A DNA stretch of 64,000 nt, taken from NCBI GenBank assembly GCA_965178655.1, contig OZ238266.1, positions 1,550,001-1,614,000 of the forward strand, in the 5' to 3' direction. Position 1 is the first letter of the stretch; every line of letters begins with the position of its first letter. Source of the stretch: GCA-2733415 sp965178655. Lineage in GTDB: Bacteria; Bacteroidota; Bacteroidia; Flavobacteriales; Flavobacteriaceae. The position numbers were made by a program, and so were the translations under genes. Of the stretch, positions 1 through 9,646 are shown piece after piece. The notes under the pieces are model-generated. The model made no database searches. It was not told where the DNA came from and saw only the letters and a program-made list of their open reading frames with translations.

Positions 1-49
1 TAAACTTTCTAAAAGCTAAGCTGCTTAATGAATTTGCATGATTACTCAT
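1..49 (-). CDS. N-terminal fragment of a gene running off the left edge, possibly an ABC transporter permease
   Basis: An ATG at 47-49 on the minus strand opens a frame of 16 codons that stays open to the window edge and reads MSNHANSLSSLAFRKF. It starts five bases after the stop of the upstream protease gene, so it is probably cotranscribed. The 'LAFRKF' opening resembles the cytoplasmic N-terminus of DppC-type peptide/nickel ABC permeases, which often start with a short polar segment before the first membrane helix. That resemblance is recalled and short, so the function is only a suggestion; what is seen is an open frame and a start codon. Confidence 0.4.
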   Translation of the reverse strand, partial: MSNHANSLSSLAFRKF

Positions 50-54
50 AAATA

Positions 55-2193
55 CTAGTCCTTTAAAACAGTTTTAGGAGCAATATTAATGTTGCTTATT
101 TGCAGGTCTTCCAGGACATTAACCGCCTCTTCAATATAGACATCTTTAGTAAGATAGGTATGCCAAGCATTTCGTTTTTCTGCTAGAGTAGTATCTTTTT
201 TCATTAACACAACCTCATATGGTAGTGAAGTAAATGAAAGCGCACTAGTATATTCGTCTAGCGCAGTAAATTTTTTACTTATTTTTGAAGCAGTTTCTTT
301 CTCGGCTAGATAATCATTGTATTGCAGAGAGATATTTACCTTGTCGGTTTGTGTTTTTATCCACTTGGCTTGTTTTTCTATCAGTTGTAACTGAGGGTTG
401 TTATGCATGCGGGCATTACTTTTTTTAATGGTTTCCTCGTAGTTAATAAAACCACTCCAGTTTTGGTATTTGGCAGGGTCTATTTTATCCCAAGGCAAAG
501 GGTTTACTTGGTCTTTTTCGCCAATATCAATAAAACTATAGCGATCTACTACCACAACATCACTTTTAACCCCTTCTAGTTGTGTAGAGCCACCGTTAAT
601 TCTGTAAAATTTTTGAGTAGTTACTTTTATCGCACCCACATCACTAGTTCCTTTTTTAACAAATCTATTTAAATCAAAAATATTCTGAACGGTTCCTTTT
701 CCAAAGGTTTGTGCGCTACCAATAATAATAGCACGTTTGTAATCTTGCAGGGCTGCGGCAAGAATTTCTGAAGCTGAAGCTGATAGCTCATTTACTAATA
801 TCACCAATGGGCCGTCCCATAAAATGGTGTCGTCTGTATCAGATAATACTTCTTTTCTTTTTCCAGAAGATTTTACTTGAACAATTGGTCCGTCTTTAAT
901 AAAAAGTCCAGCCATATCAACCACTGTTTGTAAGGATCCACCACCATTATTACGTAAATCAATTACCAAGCCTTCCATGCCTTGTTTTTTAAGACGGATA
1001 ATTTCTTTTTTTACGTCTGACGCAGCATTTCTGCTATCGGAATAATCAGTAAAATCTACATAAAATTTAGGAAGATTAATGAGTCCGAAGGTGTGTTCTC
1101 CTTTTGCAATTAAAGAGGATTTTGCGTAGGTTTCTTCAAGCTCTACAATATCTCTTTTAATTTGAATAACACGTATAGTGCCATCTACCTTTCTAATAGT
1201 TAAATGCACAATAGTGCCTTTAGGACCTTTAATGAGTTTTATGGCATCATCTAAACGTATACCAACAATATTGGTTGGCTCGGCGTCATTTTCTTGTGCT
1301 ACTTTTAAAATAATGTCTCCTGCCTCTAATTCTTGTCCTCTCCATGCTGGCCCTCCAGATATAACAGAAACAATTTTTACTTCGTTTTTTCTTTTCTGTA
1401 ATCGCGCGCCTATTCCTTCGAGTTTTCCAGACATGCTTTGATCAAAACGCTCTTTGTCTTGTGGTGCAAAATAAAAAGTGTGTGGATCAAAAACTTCTAC
1501 AATGGCATTAATATAGTTAGTAAACCAGTCTTTTCGTTCTAAATCATCCATGATGGCATAGTAATCTACAAGAAATTCTTCGGTTTTTTGACGTGCTTTT
1601 TCTTCGGCACTAGCAATAAGTTTTTTTCTTTCATTTCCTATAGCGAGAGAATCTATAGCTTCTATCTCATCATTATAAGTGTCAATAGTAGAATATTTTA
1701 ATTGTATTCTCCATCGATCTTCCATTTCTTTTTTTGTTTTTACATATGGCGTTTCTTCGTAAGAGGTATGTATAAATTCTTTTTTGTTGTAGTCAAAAGT
1801 ATTTTTAATAACATTAAAAGATAGCGTTTCAGCTTCGTCCATACGCTGCATTAATCGTGTGTATACAAGATTAAAAAAAAGCAACTCTCTATTGTGTATT
1901 TGGTTGTCTATTTCATGCTCATAAGCTTTAAATTCTTTAATATCTTTACTGTAGAAATATCGTTTTAAAGGATCTAAACCGTCAATAAAATCAACAAATA
2001 CTTTTTCAGAAAAGTCATCATTTATCTCTGTAGGGTTATAGTGTCCTTTTTCTAACACATAGCTAATTAAATCTAAGAGTAGACGATCTTTATCTGGGTC
2101 TTCAAATGTTTTATTGGTAAAGCTACAAGAGCTCATTGCAAAAATGCAAATAGCAACGGCAAACTTAGCATGAGATAACATAAACTGTTTCAT
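55..2193 (-). CDS. prc: Tail-specific (carboxy-terminal processing) protease, S41 family
   Basis: A 712-residue periplasmic protease that degrades or trims proteins from the C-terminus. The N-terminus has a hydrophobic segment ending in a lipobox-like 'MSSCS', suggesting a lipoprotein of the inner or outer membrane. A long N-terminal alpha-helical region comes first, then a PDZ domain (roughly residues 250-340), then the S41 peptidase core. The motif 'LSASASEILAAALQD' is followed by 'FGKGTVQ'; by comparison with E. coli Prc the catalytic Ser and Lys are about S473 and K499. A C-terminal domain of the Prc type follows. Length fits the Prc/Tsp family (about 680-720). It is divergent from surE. 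The partial gene at the window edge lies directly downstream. Family assignment is firm; substrates are unknown. Confidence 0.95.
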   Translation of the reverse strand: MKQFMLSHAKFAVAICIFAMSSCSFTNKTFEDPDKDRLLLDLISYVLEKGHYNPTEINDDFSEKVFVDFIDGLDPLKRYFYSKDIKEFKAYEHEIDNQIHNRELLFFNLVYTRLMQRMDEAETLSFNVIKNTFDYNKKEFIHTSYEETPYVKTKKEMEDRWRIQLKYSTIDTYNDEIEAIDSLAIGNERKKLIASAEEKARQKTEEFLVDYYAIMDDLERKDWFTNYINAIVEVFDPHTFYFAPQDKERFDQSMSGKLEGIGARLQKRKNEVKIVSVISGGPAWRGQELEAGDIILKVAQENDAEPTNIVGIRLDDAIKLIKGPKGTIVHLTIRKVDGTIRVIQIKRDIVELEETYAKSSLIAKGEHTFGLINLPKFYVDFTDYSDSRNAASDVKKEIIRLKKQGMEGLVIDLRNNGGGSLQTVVDMAGLFIKDGPIVQVKSSGKRKEVLSDTDDTILWDGPLVILVNELSASASEILAAALQDYKRAIIIGSAQTFGKGTVQNIFDLNRFVKKGTSDVGAIKVTTQKFYRINGGSTQLEGVKSDVVVVDRYSFIDIGEKDQVNPLPWDKIDPAKYQNWSGFINYEETIKKSNARMHNNPQLQLIEKQAKWIKTQTDKVNISLQYNDYLAEKETASKISKKFTALDEYTSALSFTSLPYEVVLMKKDTTLAEKRNAWHTYLTKDVYIEEAVNVLEDLQISNINIAPKTVLKD

Positions 2194-2328
2194 AGGTTTT
2201 GTATTAAGGCAAATGCAGTCTTAGTAGTACTGCATTTATAAAGGTAGTAAGGTACAGAAAAAAATAAAATATGGACATACTATAAACTCCTAAAATTTTC
2301 ATAAAAACAAGATAACGATTATAATTGC

Positions 2329-2336
2329 TATTTTTG
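2329..2336 (+). promoter_or_regulatory. Putative -7 promoter element for surE operon
   Basis: TATTTTTG matches the Bacteroidota -7 consensus TAnnTTTG. It lies 30 bp before the surE ATG at 2366, placing the transcription start near 2343. No convincing TTG -33 element was seen at the usual distance. Confidence 0.5.
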
Positions 2337-2365
2337 TACTTTAGCAGACCTAAAAGCAATATGTA

Positions 2366-3136
2366 ATGAGTAGAAAACCCCTTATTTTAATTACCAATGA
2401 TGATGGTGTTACAGCGCCAGGTATTAGAGCGTTAATTGCTGTAATGCGTGAGTTGGGAGATGTTTGTGTAATTGCACCAGATAGCCCTCAGAGCGGAATG
2501 GGACATGCCATTACACTAGATTCTACCTTGCATGTTGAGTCTATTTCTAAAGAACCAAATGATGCGTTAAAAGAGTATAGTTGTTCAGGAACGCCAGCAG
2601 ATTGTGTAAAATTAGCAGTGAATGAAATTTTAGATCGCAAACCAGATTTATGTGTTTCAGGAATAAATCATGGGTCAAATGCTGCTATTAATGTAGTGTA
2701 TTCTGGAACTATGAGCGCTGCAATTGAAGCTGGTATTGAGGGTATTCCTTCAATTGGTTTTTCATTACTAGATCATAGCTGGAATGCAGATTTTGAGCCT
2801 TTAAAAAAGCATATTAAAACTATTGCTACACAGGTATTAACAAACGGACTTCCAAAAGGTGTTGTTTTAAATGTTAACTTTCCAAAGACAGCTATTAAAG
2901 GTGTTAAGGTGTGTAGACAAGCAAAATCTAATTGGATTGAAGAATTCGATAAACGTACCAGTCCGCAAGGAAAAGAATATTACTGGCTTACTGGAAATTT
3001 TGTAAATTTGGATAAAGGAGAAGATACCGATTTACATGCATTAGAAAATAATTACGCAACTATTGTGCCTGTTCATTTTGACTTAACCGCACATCATTTT
3101 ATACAACAGTTAAACACTTGGAGTTTTGAACATTAA
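2366..3136 (+). CDS. surE: 5'/3'-nucleotidase SurE
   Basis: A 256-residue cytoplasmic metal-dependent phosphatase acting on nucleoside 5'- and 3'-monophosphates. Family hallmarks are visible: 'ITNDDGV' near the N-terminus (the two metal-binding Asp), 'SGMGHAIT' (Ser ligand region), 'SGINHGSN' (Asn ligand) and 'YSGTMSAAIEA'. Length is typical. An ATG at 2361 is closed at once by TAA, so ATG 2366 is the start. It heads a plus-strand operon: the next gene starts inside its last codons, followed by lpxB and an NlpC/P60 lipoprotein. A surE-lpxB neighbourhood is common in Flavobacteriia. Confidence 0.97.
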   Translation: MSRKPLILITNDDGVTAPGIRALIAVMRELGDVCVIAPDSPQSGMGHAITLDSTLHVESISKEPNDALKEYSCSGTPADCVKLAVNEILDRKPDLCVSGINHGSNAAINVVYSGTMSAAIEAGIEGIPSIGFSLLDHSWNADFEPLKKHIKTIATQVLTNGLPKGVVLNVNFPKTAIKGVKVCRQAKSNWIEEFDKRTSPQGKEYYWLTGNFVNLDKGEDTDLHALENNYATIVPVHFDLTAHHFIQQLNTWSFEH

Positions 3137-3419
3137 AAAAGAAGTATTAATAGGATTTATAATAGGAAGTATTTCCTGTTTAATTGGAATGGCAATCTGT
3201 TTATGGGCTGTTTCTGCAGTTCAGCAATCTGCATTTGTAGATGTTTATGTTCAATTGTATGAATCGGGTAATTTATGGATGCTAATTGCATTAGGAGCAC
3301 TGTTAAACTTAGCTGTGTTTTTTGTGTTATTACAAAAAAATCAAGACTATAAAGCCAGGGGAGTTGTTTTGGCAACGTTAATAGCTGCGTTTACAAGTTA
3401 TGCAATTTATTTTTTATAA
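3126..3419 (+). CDS. Small inner-membrane protein of unknown function between surE and lpxB
   Basis: A 97-residue hydrophobic protein with three likely membrane segments (about residues 7-28, 49-68 and 78-96) and a short charged loop 'QKNQDYKARG' between the second and third. The only start keeping the first membrane segment is a TTG at 3126, which overlaps the surE stop by 11 bases and suggests translational coupling. The next ATG would remove most of the first helix. No family is recognised. Its fixed position between surE and lpxB suggests a minor role in envelope biogenesis, but that is only context. Confidence 0.75.
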   Translation: MNIKKEVLIGFIIGSISCLIGMAICLWAVSAVQQSAFVDVYVQLYESGNLWMLIALGALLNLAVFFVLLQKNQDYKARGVVLATLIAAFTSYAIYFL

Positions 3420-3447
3420 AAAAAAAGACGCTTAAAAACAAATACAC

Positions 3448-4554
3448 ATGAAGTACTATATAATTGTTGGAGAAGCCTCGGGAGATTTACATGCTTCCAA
3501 TCTTATGAAATCAATAAAAAAAGAAGATGCCCAAGCTGAATTTAGATTTTGGGGAGGTGATTTAATGCAAAATGTTGGTGGCACACTTGTAAAACACTAT
3601 CGTGAATTAGCGTTTATGGGGTTTGTTGAGGTTTTATTGAACATAACTGCAATTTTTAAAAACATTAAGGATTGTAAAAAGGATATTGCAACATATCATC
3701 CAGATAAAATTATTTTTGTAGACTATCCTGGATTTAATTTTAGGATAATGAAATGGGCTAAAAAACGTCGTTTCGAAACACACTATTATATCTCTCCACA
3801 GTTATGGGCATGGAAAGAAAATCGTATAAAGGCGGTTAAAAGAGATGTAGATAATATGTATGTTATTTTACCTTTTGAAAAGGAGTTCTATGAAAAAAAA
3901 CATCAGTTTCCAGTCCATTTTGTAGGGCATCCGTTATTAGACGCGATAGCCAATAAGGCAAAAGTTGATGCAGAGGATTTTAAAAAAAGACATCAATTAA
4001 ACGATAAGCCAATTATAGCACTATTACCAGGGAGTAGGGCACAAGAAATAAAAAAGATGCTAAGCGTATTACTCTCTGTTGTTACAGATTTTAAGGATTA
4101 TCAGTTTGTAATTGCTGGAGCGCCAAATCAGGAATACAATTTTTACCAGCAGTTTATAGCCAATAAGAACATTAGTTTTGTGTCTAACGAAACATATGAT
4201 TTGCTTAGTCTATCTACAGCAGCCTTAGTAACCTCGGGAACAGCAACGTTAGAAACGGCACTGCTTAAAGTGCCACAGGTGGTTTGTTATAAAGGCAACG
4301 CTATTTCGTATTACATTGCTAAGCGTGTTGTAAATTTAACGTATATTTCATTGGTAAATCTTATACTAGATAAAGAGGCTGTAAAAGAATTAATTCAAGA
4401 AAAGCTGACGACTAAAAACCTAAAAACAGCGCTACAAAAAATATTAAACGACACCCATAGAAAAGAAATATTTAACGATTACCATGATTTAGAAAACATT
4501 TTAGGTGGTGCTGGCGCAAGTGATACTACAGCAAAGTTAATAGTAGGAAAATGA
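3448..4554 (+). CDS. lpxB: Lipid-A-disaccharide synthase LpxB
   Basis: A 368-residue GT19 glycosyltransferase that joins UDP-2,3-diacylglucosamine and lipid X to form the lipid A disaccharide at the inner face of the cytoplasmic membrane. Visible motifs are 'GEASGDLHASNLM' at the N-terminus, 'GHPLLD' mid-protein, 'LLPGSRAQEI' and 'TSGTATLETALL' in the nucleotide-sugar-binding half. Length is normal for the family. The stop overlaps the next gene (TGA and ATG share bases at 4551-4554), so the downstream lipoprotein is translationally coupled. Confidence 0.97.
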   Translation: MKYYIIVGEASGDLHASNLMKSIKKEDAQAEFRFWGGDLMQNVGGTLVKHYRELAFMGFVEVLLNITAIFKNIKDCKKDIATYHPDKIIFVDYPGFNFRIMKWAKKRRFETHYYISPQLWAWKENRIKAVKRDVDNMYVILPFEKEFYEKKHQFPVHFVGHPLLDAIANKAKVDAEDFKKRHQLNDKPIIALLPGSRAQEIKKMLSVLLSVVTDFKDYQFVIAGAPNQEYNFYQQFIANKNISFVSNETYDLLSLSTAALVTSGTATLETALLKVPQVVCYKGNAISYYIAKRVVNLTYISLVNLILDKEAVKELIQEKLTTKNLKTALQKILNDTHRKEIFNDYHDLENILGGAGASDTTAKLIVGK

Positions 4555-5024
4555 TAAAAAAACAAATCATAATACTGCTTTTGGCGGTACTGTTGTTTTC
4601 TTGTAAATCGCATCCTAAAAAACATCGGGTTGTAAAAAAGAATAACACTACAACGGCAATTATAAGCAAGGCATTAAGTTATAAAGGCACTACATATTTA
4701 TATGGTGGTACTAGTAAAAAAGGGATAGACTGTTCTGCTTTAATTCAAGCATCATTTAGGGCAGGCGATATACAGTTGCCACGTACTGCTTTTGAACAAT
4801 ACAAAAGCGGAAAAGATGTTTCTCTAAAAAAGATTCAAAAAGGGGATTTGGTGTTTTTTAAAACAGGTAAATCTCGTAAAATAAATCACGTTGGCCTAGT
4901 GGTTTCAATAACAGGTGGCGTTGTAAAATTTATTCACGCATCATCTTCTAGAGGCGTTATGATATCATCACTAAAAAATGGGTATTGGGCGTCGTGTTTT
5001 GTTAAAGCTAAGCGTGTGATGTAA
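4551..5024 (+). CDS. NlpC/P60-family peptidoglycan hydrolase lipoprotein
   Basis: A 157-residue secreted lipoprotein. The signal peptide ends in a lipobox ('LLFSC', Cys18). The mature part is a single NlpC/P60 cysteine peptidase domain, expected to cleave the D-gamma-Glu-diaminopimelate bond of peptidoglycan stem peptides. The catalytic triad is visible: Cys61 in 'GIDCSAL', His113 in 'INHVGLV' and His129 in 'FIHAS'. It overlaps the lpxB stop by four bases. Small single-domain members of this kind resemble E. coli Spr/MepS in layout; the exact bond specificity is not shown by the sequence. Confidence 0.92.
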   Translation: MIKKQIIILLLAVLLFSCKSHPKKHRVVKKNNTTTAIISKALSYKGTTYLYGGTSKKGIDCSALIQASFRAGDIQLPRTAFEQYKSGKDVSLKKIQKGDLVFFKTGKSRKINHVGLVVSITGGVVKFIHASSSRGVMISSLKNGYWASCFVKAKRVM

Positions 5025-5072
5025 ATATTGAGTATATTAGTATATAATTTAACTTTTAAAATAGCAACACCG

Positions 5073-5966
5073 ATGATTCAGAAATACTTAATAATTATTT
5101 TGCTTATCGTTTGCCAAATGAGTTTTGCGCAAAACGAAGAACTATTTAAAAGGCTTAGAGCAATACAGAATAGCGGAACAATATTTTATAATGTAGATGG
5201 AATTGATTTTACAAGTAAAGGCATTTATTCTGAATTCAACGCTAAAAACCTTAAAAAGGCTTATCGGAAAACTAAAATAAAAAAGAAAGACGTTAAGGTA
5301 ACGGACACGCAGTTAAAATTTGAAAATTACAAAGTGGTCAATCGTGAAGAGTTAAAAAATGGTTTGGCTATAGTAAATGTAAATTATTTTGTTAAAAATA
5401 AATATAATCAAATTTCTGTTTTTTGGTTTGGATATTATAATAAAAGCAATCCAGAATTTGAAAGGCTGCTGATTAACTTGATCGTAAATAATGAAATTCC
5501 GAAATCGTGTTTTAGTAAAATAAAAATCGACAAAATCAACTTTGCCGGACGCGATATTGAGCTAGGTAATAATTGCAATTGGATGAATACAAATAACGTT
5601 CAATGTCCTTATTACGGGCAAATGAATTGGTCTGTACACAAAACAAAAGAAAGTGCTGATTTATCAATTCAAAACCAACTAAACCTGACCAAAACAAAAA
5701 ATGGAGGGAAAGTAATTTCTGAAGAAGAAATTGATGTCGTTTTTGAAAAAATTGCTACAAAAGCAAAGAAAGTATATTATGATTTTACAGGAGTAAACTC
5801 GCTTTTAGCATCGATGTCTGGCGGAAAGAATTTGACTATCTACTATATTTCAGCAAAGGTTCGTGATAACTATGTTAGTTGTGTTTTAAGTTTTTGGAAT
5901 AATGACATGATAAACCCAAGTGGATTGCCGCCATTACTGGAGCAAGTGATGAGTATTTCCGAATAA
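5073..5966 (+). CDS. Secreted protein of unknown function
   Basis: A 297-residue protein if translation starts at ATG 5073, preferred because it gives a clean signal peptide ('MIQKYLIIILLIVCQMSFAQ', cleavage after the Ala-Gln region). The longer frame from TTG 5028 adds 15 residues in front of the signal. The mature protein is Lys/Asn-rich, with no family recognised and no catalytic motif. It sits 48 bases after the NlpC/P60 gene and is followed by a strong terminator, so it may be the last gene of the surE-lpxB transcript or have its own promoter. A real gene is supported by length and signal peptide; function is unknown. Confidence 0.75.
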   Translation: MIQKYLIIILLIVCQMSFAQNEELFKRLRAIQNSGTIFYNVDGIDFTSKGIYSEFNAKNLKKAYRKTKIKKKDVKVTDTQLKFENYKVVNREELKNGLAIVNVNYFVKNKYNQISVFWFGYYNKSNPEFERLLINLIVNNEIPKSCFSKIKIDKINFAGRDIELGNNCNWMNTNNVQCPYYGQMNWSVHKTKESADLSIQNQLNLTKTKNGGKVISEEEIDVVFEKIATKAKKVYYDFTGVNSLLASMSGGKNLTIYYISAKVRDNYVSCVLSFWNNDMINPSGLPPLLEQVMSISE

Positions 5967-6024
5967 GAGTTGTTTACAGGTTCCCAACTAGCTAGAAATA
6001 TATCCTAGGCAGCACACAATAGTT

Positions 6025-6073
6025 TTAAATTAAAAAGCCTCTTGAACTAAGTTCAAGAGGCTTTTTAATTTAA
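6025..6073. terminator. Bidirectional terminator, 23-bp perfect inverted repeat
   Basis: Perfect 23-bp arms (6025-6047 and 6051-6073) around a 3-base loop. The GC part is GCCTCTTGAAC/GTTCAAGAGGC, flanked by A-rich and T-rich sides, so it works in either direction. It lies between convergent genes, the secreted protein ending at 5966 and the foldase ending at 6088. Confidence 0.9.
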
Positions 6074-6087
6074 GGGAAATAATTTTA

Positions 6088-8139
6088 CTAGTAAAAAATA
6101 GCTCTGTTGTCTTCAATAGTAGCGTTGTTTTTTAAAGCATCAATTACTTTAGTACCAACGGCATTAATATTGTTTGCAGCATCTTTAGCATATGCCTTAT
6201 AAGATTCCATTTTAGGTGCTGGAGTGTGTTTGGTTATTTCAATAATATAAACACCTTTTTTCCCGTCAATTAAATTAGAAACCTGACCTGCTTTTAGAGC
6301 AAATGCAGTTCCAACAACTTTAGGTTCTCTTCCTGCGCCAGGTAGTGTAGGGTTTGCCATACTTACAGCATTAGCTAGACGTACAGTAGTATTGTTGTTT
6401 GCTGCAATATCGGCAAGTGTGGTAGCTTTAATAGCCTCTCTTAATTGCGCTGCTTTAGCCTCGTTTCTTAGAATAGGTAATACTTTAAATGAAGCGTCAT
6501 CAGCAGACATTACACCACTTTCTTTTTTAGCATTTACACGAACAACAACGTAGTCTCCATTAATATCAAAACGCTTAATGTCTCCAATGTTTGTATCTTC
6601 ATTAAACATCCATTTTACAATTTGTCTTTGAGACCCTTGTAGTCCTGGTAAATTTTCAGCTAAGGCATTTATTTTGTTTACTGGTTGTACTTTGTAGCTC
6701 TTGTTTTTTGCAGCAGTATCAAAATCACTTTCAGTGGCATCTACTTCAAACTGACTTGCTTCGGCATATAATGCGTCAATTGTTTTCTGAGAAGCTTCGG
6801 CTTTTACTGCTAAAGTAGCTACTTGGTATTTAAGTTCTTCTTTAGTGTCTTCTATTTTAATAATATGAAATCCGAATTGAGTACTTACTAATCCAATATT
6901 TCCTTTTTTATTGCTAAAAACATAGTCGTTAAATTCAGGAACCATTTGGTTTTCGTAAAACCATCCTAGGTCTCCACCTTTGCTAGCTGTTGGTCCGTCA
7001 GAGTGTTCAGTTGCAAAAGCAGCAAAATTAGTTGATGATTTTTTTGCTTCAACGAATAGAGTGTTTGCTAATGCTTCTGCTTCGGCTTTAGTTCTCGTTG
7101 CTTTTGGATTAGCTCTTGTTGCTCCTGTATAAGCAATTAGTACATGGCTTGCCTTTACAGAAGGCGCCATTTTAGTGCTGGTTAATTTTGCTATTTTTGT
7201 AAAACCATCAGCAGTATATGGTCCGTAAGTATCGCCTATTTTTAAAGCATCTACAGCGGTTTGTATAGGTGCTTCTAAATTGGTTTTTACTTGGTATGTT
7301 GCGTTGTATTTTATTGCAGAATGCTCATTAACAAACTCTTCAACACTTGTAGTGCTTTTAAATAATGGTAATAATTCATTTACTTTAGCGCTGTTTTCTG
7401 CTTCATCTTCTTTAGAAGGTGTTTCTTTAAACGATACAAATTGCACTGAAGCTGAGGCGTCTTCTTTAAATTGGTTTTTGTGAGCATTGATATATGCGTC
7501 AATTTTAGTCTTACCAATGTTGATTGTAGAATCTGCAATAGATGCATATGGTAAGTATACAAACTTAATATCTGCTAGGTCATTTTGCATTCTGTATGCT
7601 AGCTCTCCTTCTTTCTCAGTAGGTAAAGATGCTGCTTTAATTAAAGCGTAGTATAATTGTTGTTTTCCTGAAAAGGCAATGCCATCTTCTTGGTTTTCCC
7701 AAGCTTTAGGGTTTAATTCAACTTGTTTTTGGATTTCAGCTCTAAGTAGTGCTTCATCAAAATCTCCAGCCTCATTTTTAAATTGTGGTTGGTTACCATA
7801 TGCATCTTTAAAAAGCTCCCACATTTGGTCTTTTTCAACTGTAATACCTAGTTTGTCAAGCTCTTCTTGAAGAACAACTCTTGTTACTTCTTGGTTAAAT
7901 ACTTGATCTGCAATTTGCAAAGCACTTTGTTGTCCGTTTTTTTGTTGCGCTTCTACTTGTCTAGCAAATGCTTCGGTGTGTATAACTTCATCATTTACTT
8001 TTGCTACGTATTCCTTTACGCCTCCATTTGCGAAAAAGTCGATTAATTTTGTAGGGTCAATTAAAAATGCAAATAGACCTAATGCTATTATAAAAATTAA
8101 AAAAACTGATTGTTCACGTATCTTGCTTAAGATTGCCAT
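6088..8139 (-). CDS. Membrane-anchored peptidyl-prolyl isomerase, PpiD/SurA-like
   Basis: A 683-residue periplasmic foldase. One N-terminal membrane anchor (about residues 12-33, 'VFLIFIIALGLFAFLI') is followed by a SurA-type N-terminal chaperone region. A parvulin rotamase domain lies at about residues 330-430 ('KASHVLIAYTGA', 'FAAFATEHSDGPTASKGGDLGWF', 'GLVSTQFGFHIIKIED'), and a long C-terminal region contains a second, degenerate rotamase-like stretch. This is the PpiD architecture, common in Bacteroidota; a role in folding outer-membrane and secreted proteins is expected from the family. It lies downstream of the CNNM-type protein with a 159-bp gap, so it may have its own promoter. Confidence 0.93.
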   Translation of the reverse strand: MAILSKIREQSVFLIFIIALGLFAFLIDPTKLIDFFANGGVKEYVAKVNDEVIHTEAFARQVEAQQKNGQQSALQIADQVFNQEVTRVVLQEELDKLGITVEKDQMWELFKDAYGNQPQFKNEAGDFDEALLRAEIQKQVELNPKAWENQEDGIAFSGKQQLYYALIKAASLPTEKEGELAYRMQNDLADIKFVYLPYASIADSTINIGKTKIDAYINAHKNQFKEDASASVQFVSFKETPSKEDEAENSAKVNELLPLFKSTTSVEEFVNEHSAIKYNATYQVKTNLEAPIQTAVDALKIGDTYGPYTADGFTKIAKLTSTKMAPSVKASHVLIAYTGATRANPKATRTKAEAEALANTLFVEAKKSSTNFAAFATEHSDGPTASKGGDLGWFYENQMVPEFNDYVFSNKKGNIGLVSTQFGFHIIKIEDTKEELKYQVATLAVKAEASQKTIDALYAEASQFEVDATESDFDTAAKNKSYKVQPVNKINALAENLPGLQGSQRQIVKWMFNEDTNIGDIKRFDINGDYVVVRVNAKKESGVMSADDASFKVLPILRNEAKAAQLREAIKATTLADIAANNNTTVRLANAVSMANPTLPGAGREPKVVGTAFALKAGQVSNLIDGKKGVYIIEITKHTPAPKMESYKAYAKDAANNINAVGTKVIDALKNNATIEDNRAIFY

Positions 8140-8298
8140 CTTGTATATGTTTTAATGTATTAAGGTAGCGAAAATAGTTTTTTTTTGTATAAAAAGAAAG
8201 GAGTTTGAATGAATTATTCTCAGTAATATTATTTGAGGGCTTATGAGGCTGTATGCGTAAAACTAACAAGAGGGTGTTTGTTGTATTTTTAGCTTGTT

Positions 8299-9594
8299 TT
8301 ATTGGTGTTGCTCTTTAGGAAGAATACTTAATTCTACTAAATCTATTTTGCTATTAGAGGCTTCTAGAATAGTAAATATGTATTTCTGAATGGTAACTTG
8401 TTCGTTTTTTACAGGGATTTCTTCGGTGTTAAAAAGAATTAATCCGCCAAGGGTTTCGTATTGTTCTGCTTCTGGTAAGTTTAGCTTATAATGCTCGTTA
8501 ATATAGTCAACATCATGGCGTGCAGAAAATTGAAAGGTATTGTTGTTTATTTGCTGTTCTGTTAGCTCAATTGTGTCGTGCTCATCTTCTATTTCGCCAA
8601 AGAGTTCTTCTATAATATCTTCAATAGTCATCATTCCAGAAGTACCACCATATTCATCTATAACTACAGCAATGCTTTTTCTGCGTTTAATAAGGGTGTT
8701 AAGCACCTCGTTAATAAGCATAGTTTCAGGCACAAACTCTACTGGGTGAATGATAGATTTAAGTGTTTTGGGTTTTTTAAACAAATCAAAGGAATGAATG
8801 TAGCCTATAATATCATCAACAGTGTCTTTGTATATAAGGACCTTTGTGAATCCTGTTTGTGTAAAAAGGGTTGTTAAGCTTTGTATGTTTTCATGTAATT
8901 CTACTGCCATTATCTCGGTGCGGGGTACCATAACTTCTCGTGATTTTACGGCAGAAAATCCTAAGGCATTTTTAAATAGTTGTATTTCTGAATCAACTTC
9001 TTTGGATTGGTCAATACCCTCCATTTGTTCAGATAAATAGTTGCCGAGTTCTGTTTTGGAGAAGGTTAGTTGCAGTTCATCTCCAGCTGTTTTAAAAAAG
9101 GTTTTTAGTATAAAATCGGAAACCCACATAGTTCCTGTAGAGATAAAATAGAATAGCAAGTAAAATAAATATGCAGGAATAATGCACAGTTTTAAAAGAG
9201 TACTAGCATAGATTTGAAAAAACACTTTTGGTAAAAACTCAGCAGTTAATAAAATGACTATTGTTGAAATAAACATTTGAATTAATCCGCTAAAATTAAG
9301 AATAATTGCTGCTATAGTATTGTTTAATGGTTGTAGTGTTTTTAGCCAGTCCATAATAAAATCTCCCATGTATAAACCATAAACAACTAACGCTATATTG
9401 TTCCCAATAAGCATTGCTGTGATAAATTTAGATGGGTTTTCGGTAATATTACGGAGAATGCTTGCAATGAGCCCTTCTTTTTTCTTTTCTAATTCGAGGT
9501 GAATTTTATTAGCAGATACAAAGGCCATTTCTATTCCAGAAAAAAATGCGGAAAAGAGTAGTGCTACCGAAATAATAATCAGTTGTGATGCCAT
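8299..9594 (-). CDS. CNNM/CorC-family membrane protein (DUF21, CBS pair, CorC_HlyC domain)
   Basis: A 431-residue inner-membrane protein. An N-terminal DUF21 domain with three or four membrane helices spans about residues 1-170. Next come two CBS domains (about 200-330; 'VMVPRTEIMAVE', 'IGYIHSFDLF', 'AVVIDEYGGTSGMMTIEDIIEELFGEIEDEHD') and a C-terminal CorC_HlyC transporter-associated domain (about 345-425). Family members export or sense divalent cations such as Mg2+ or Co2+. The gliding protein GldE has the same architecture, but the usual gldE neighbours are absent, so that symbol is not used. The upstream neighbour is infB, separated by a terminator. Confidence 0.9.
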   Translation of the reverse strand: MASQLIIISVALLFSAFFSGIEMAFVSANKIHLELEKKKEGLIASILRNITENPSKFITAMLIGNNIALVVYGLYMGDFIMDWLKTLQPLNNTIAAIILNFSGLIQMFISTIVILLTAEFLPKVFFQIYASTLLKLCIIPAYLFYLLFYFISTGTMWVSDFILKTFFKTAGDELQLTFSKTELGNYLSEQMEGIDQSKEVDSEIQLFKNALGFSAVKSREVMVPRTEIMAVELHENIQSLTTLFTQTGFTKVLIYKDTVDDIIGYIHSFDLFKKPKTLKSIIHPVEFVPETMLINEVLNTLIKRRKSIAVVIDEYGGTSGMMTIEDIIEELFGEIEDEHDTIELTEQQINNNTFQFSARHDVDYINEHYKLNLPEAEQYETLGGLILFNTEEIPVKNEQVTIQKYIFTILEASNSKIDLVELSILPKEQHQ

Positions 9595-9646
9595 GTTGTA
9601 AATGTACTAAAATTTAATTGGTATTGTATAGTTATGTGTGAGATGA

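Noticed and set aside
8299..9594. gldE gliding gene
   Set aside because: The domain layout fits, but the usual gldE neighbours are absent, so only the CNNM/CorC family is stated.
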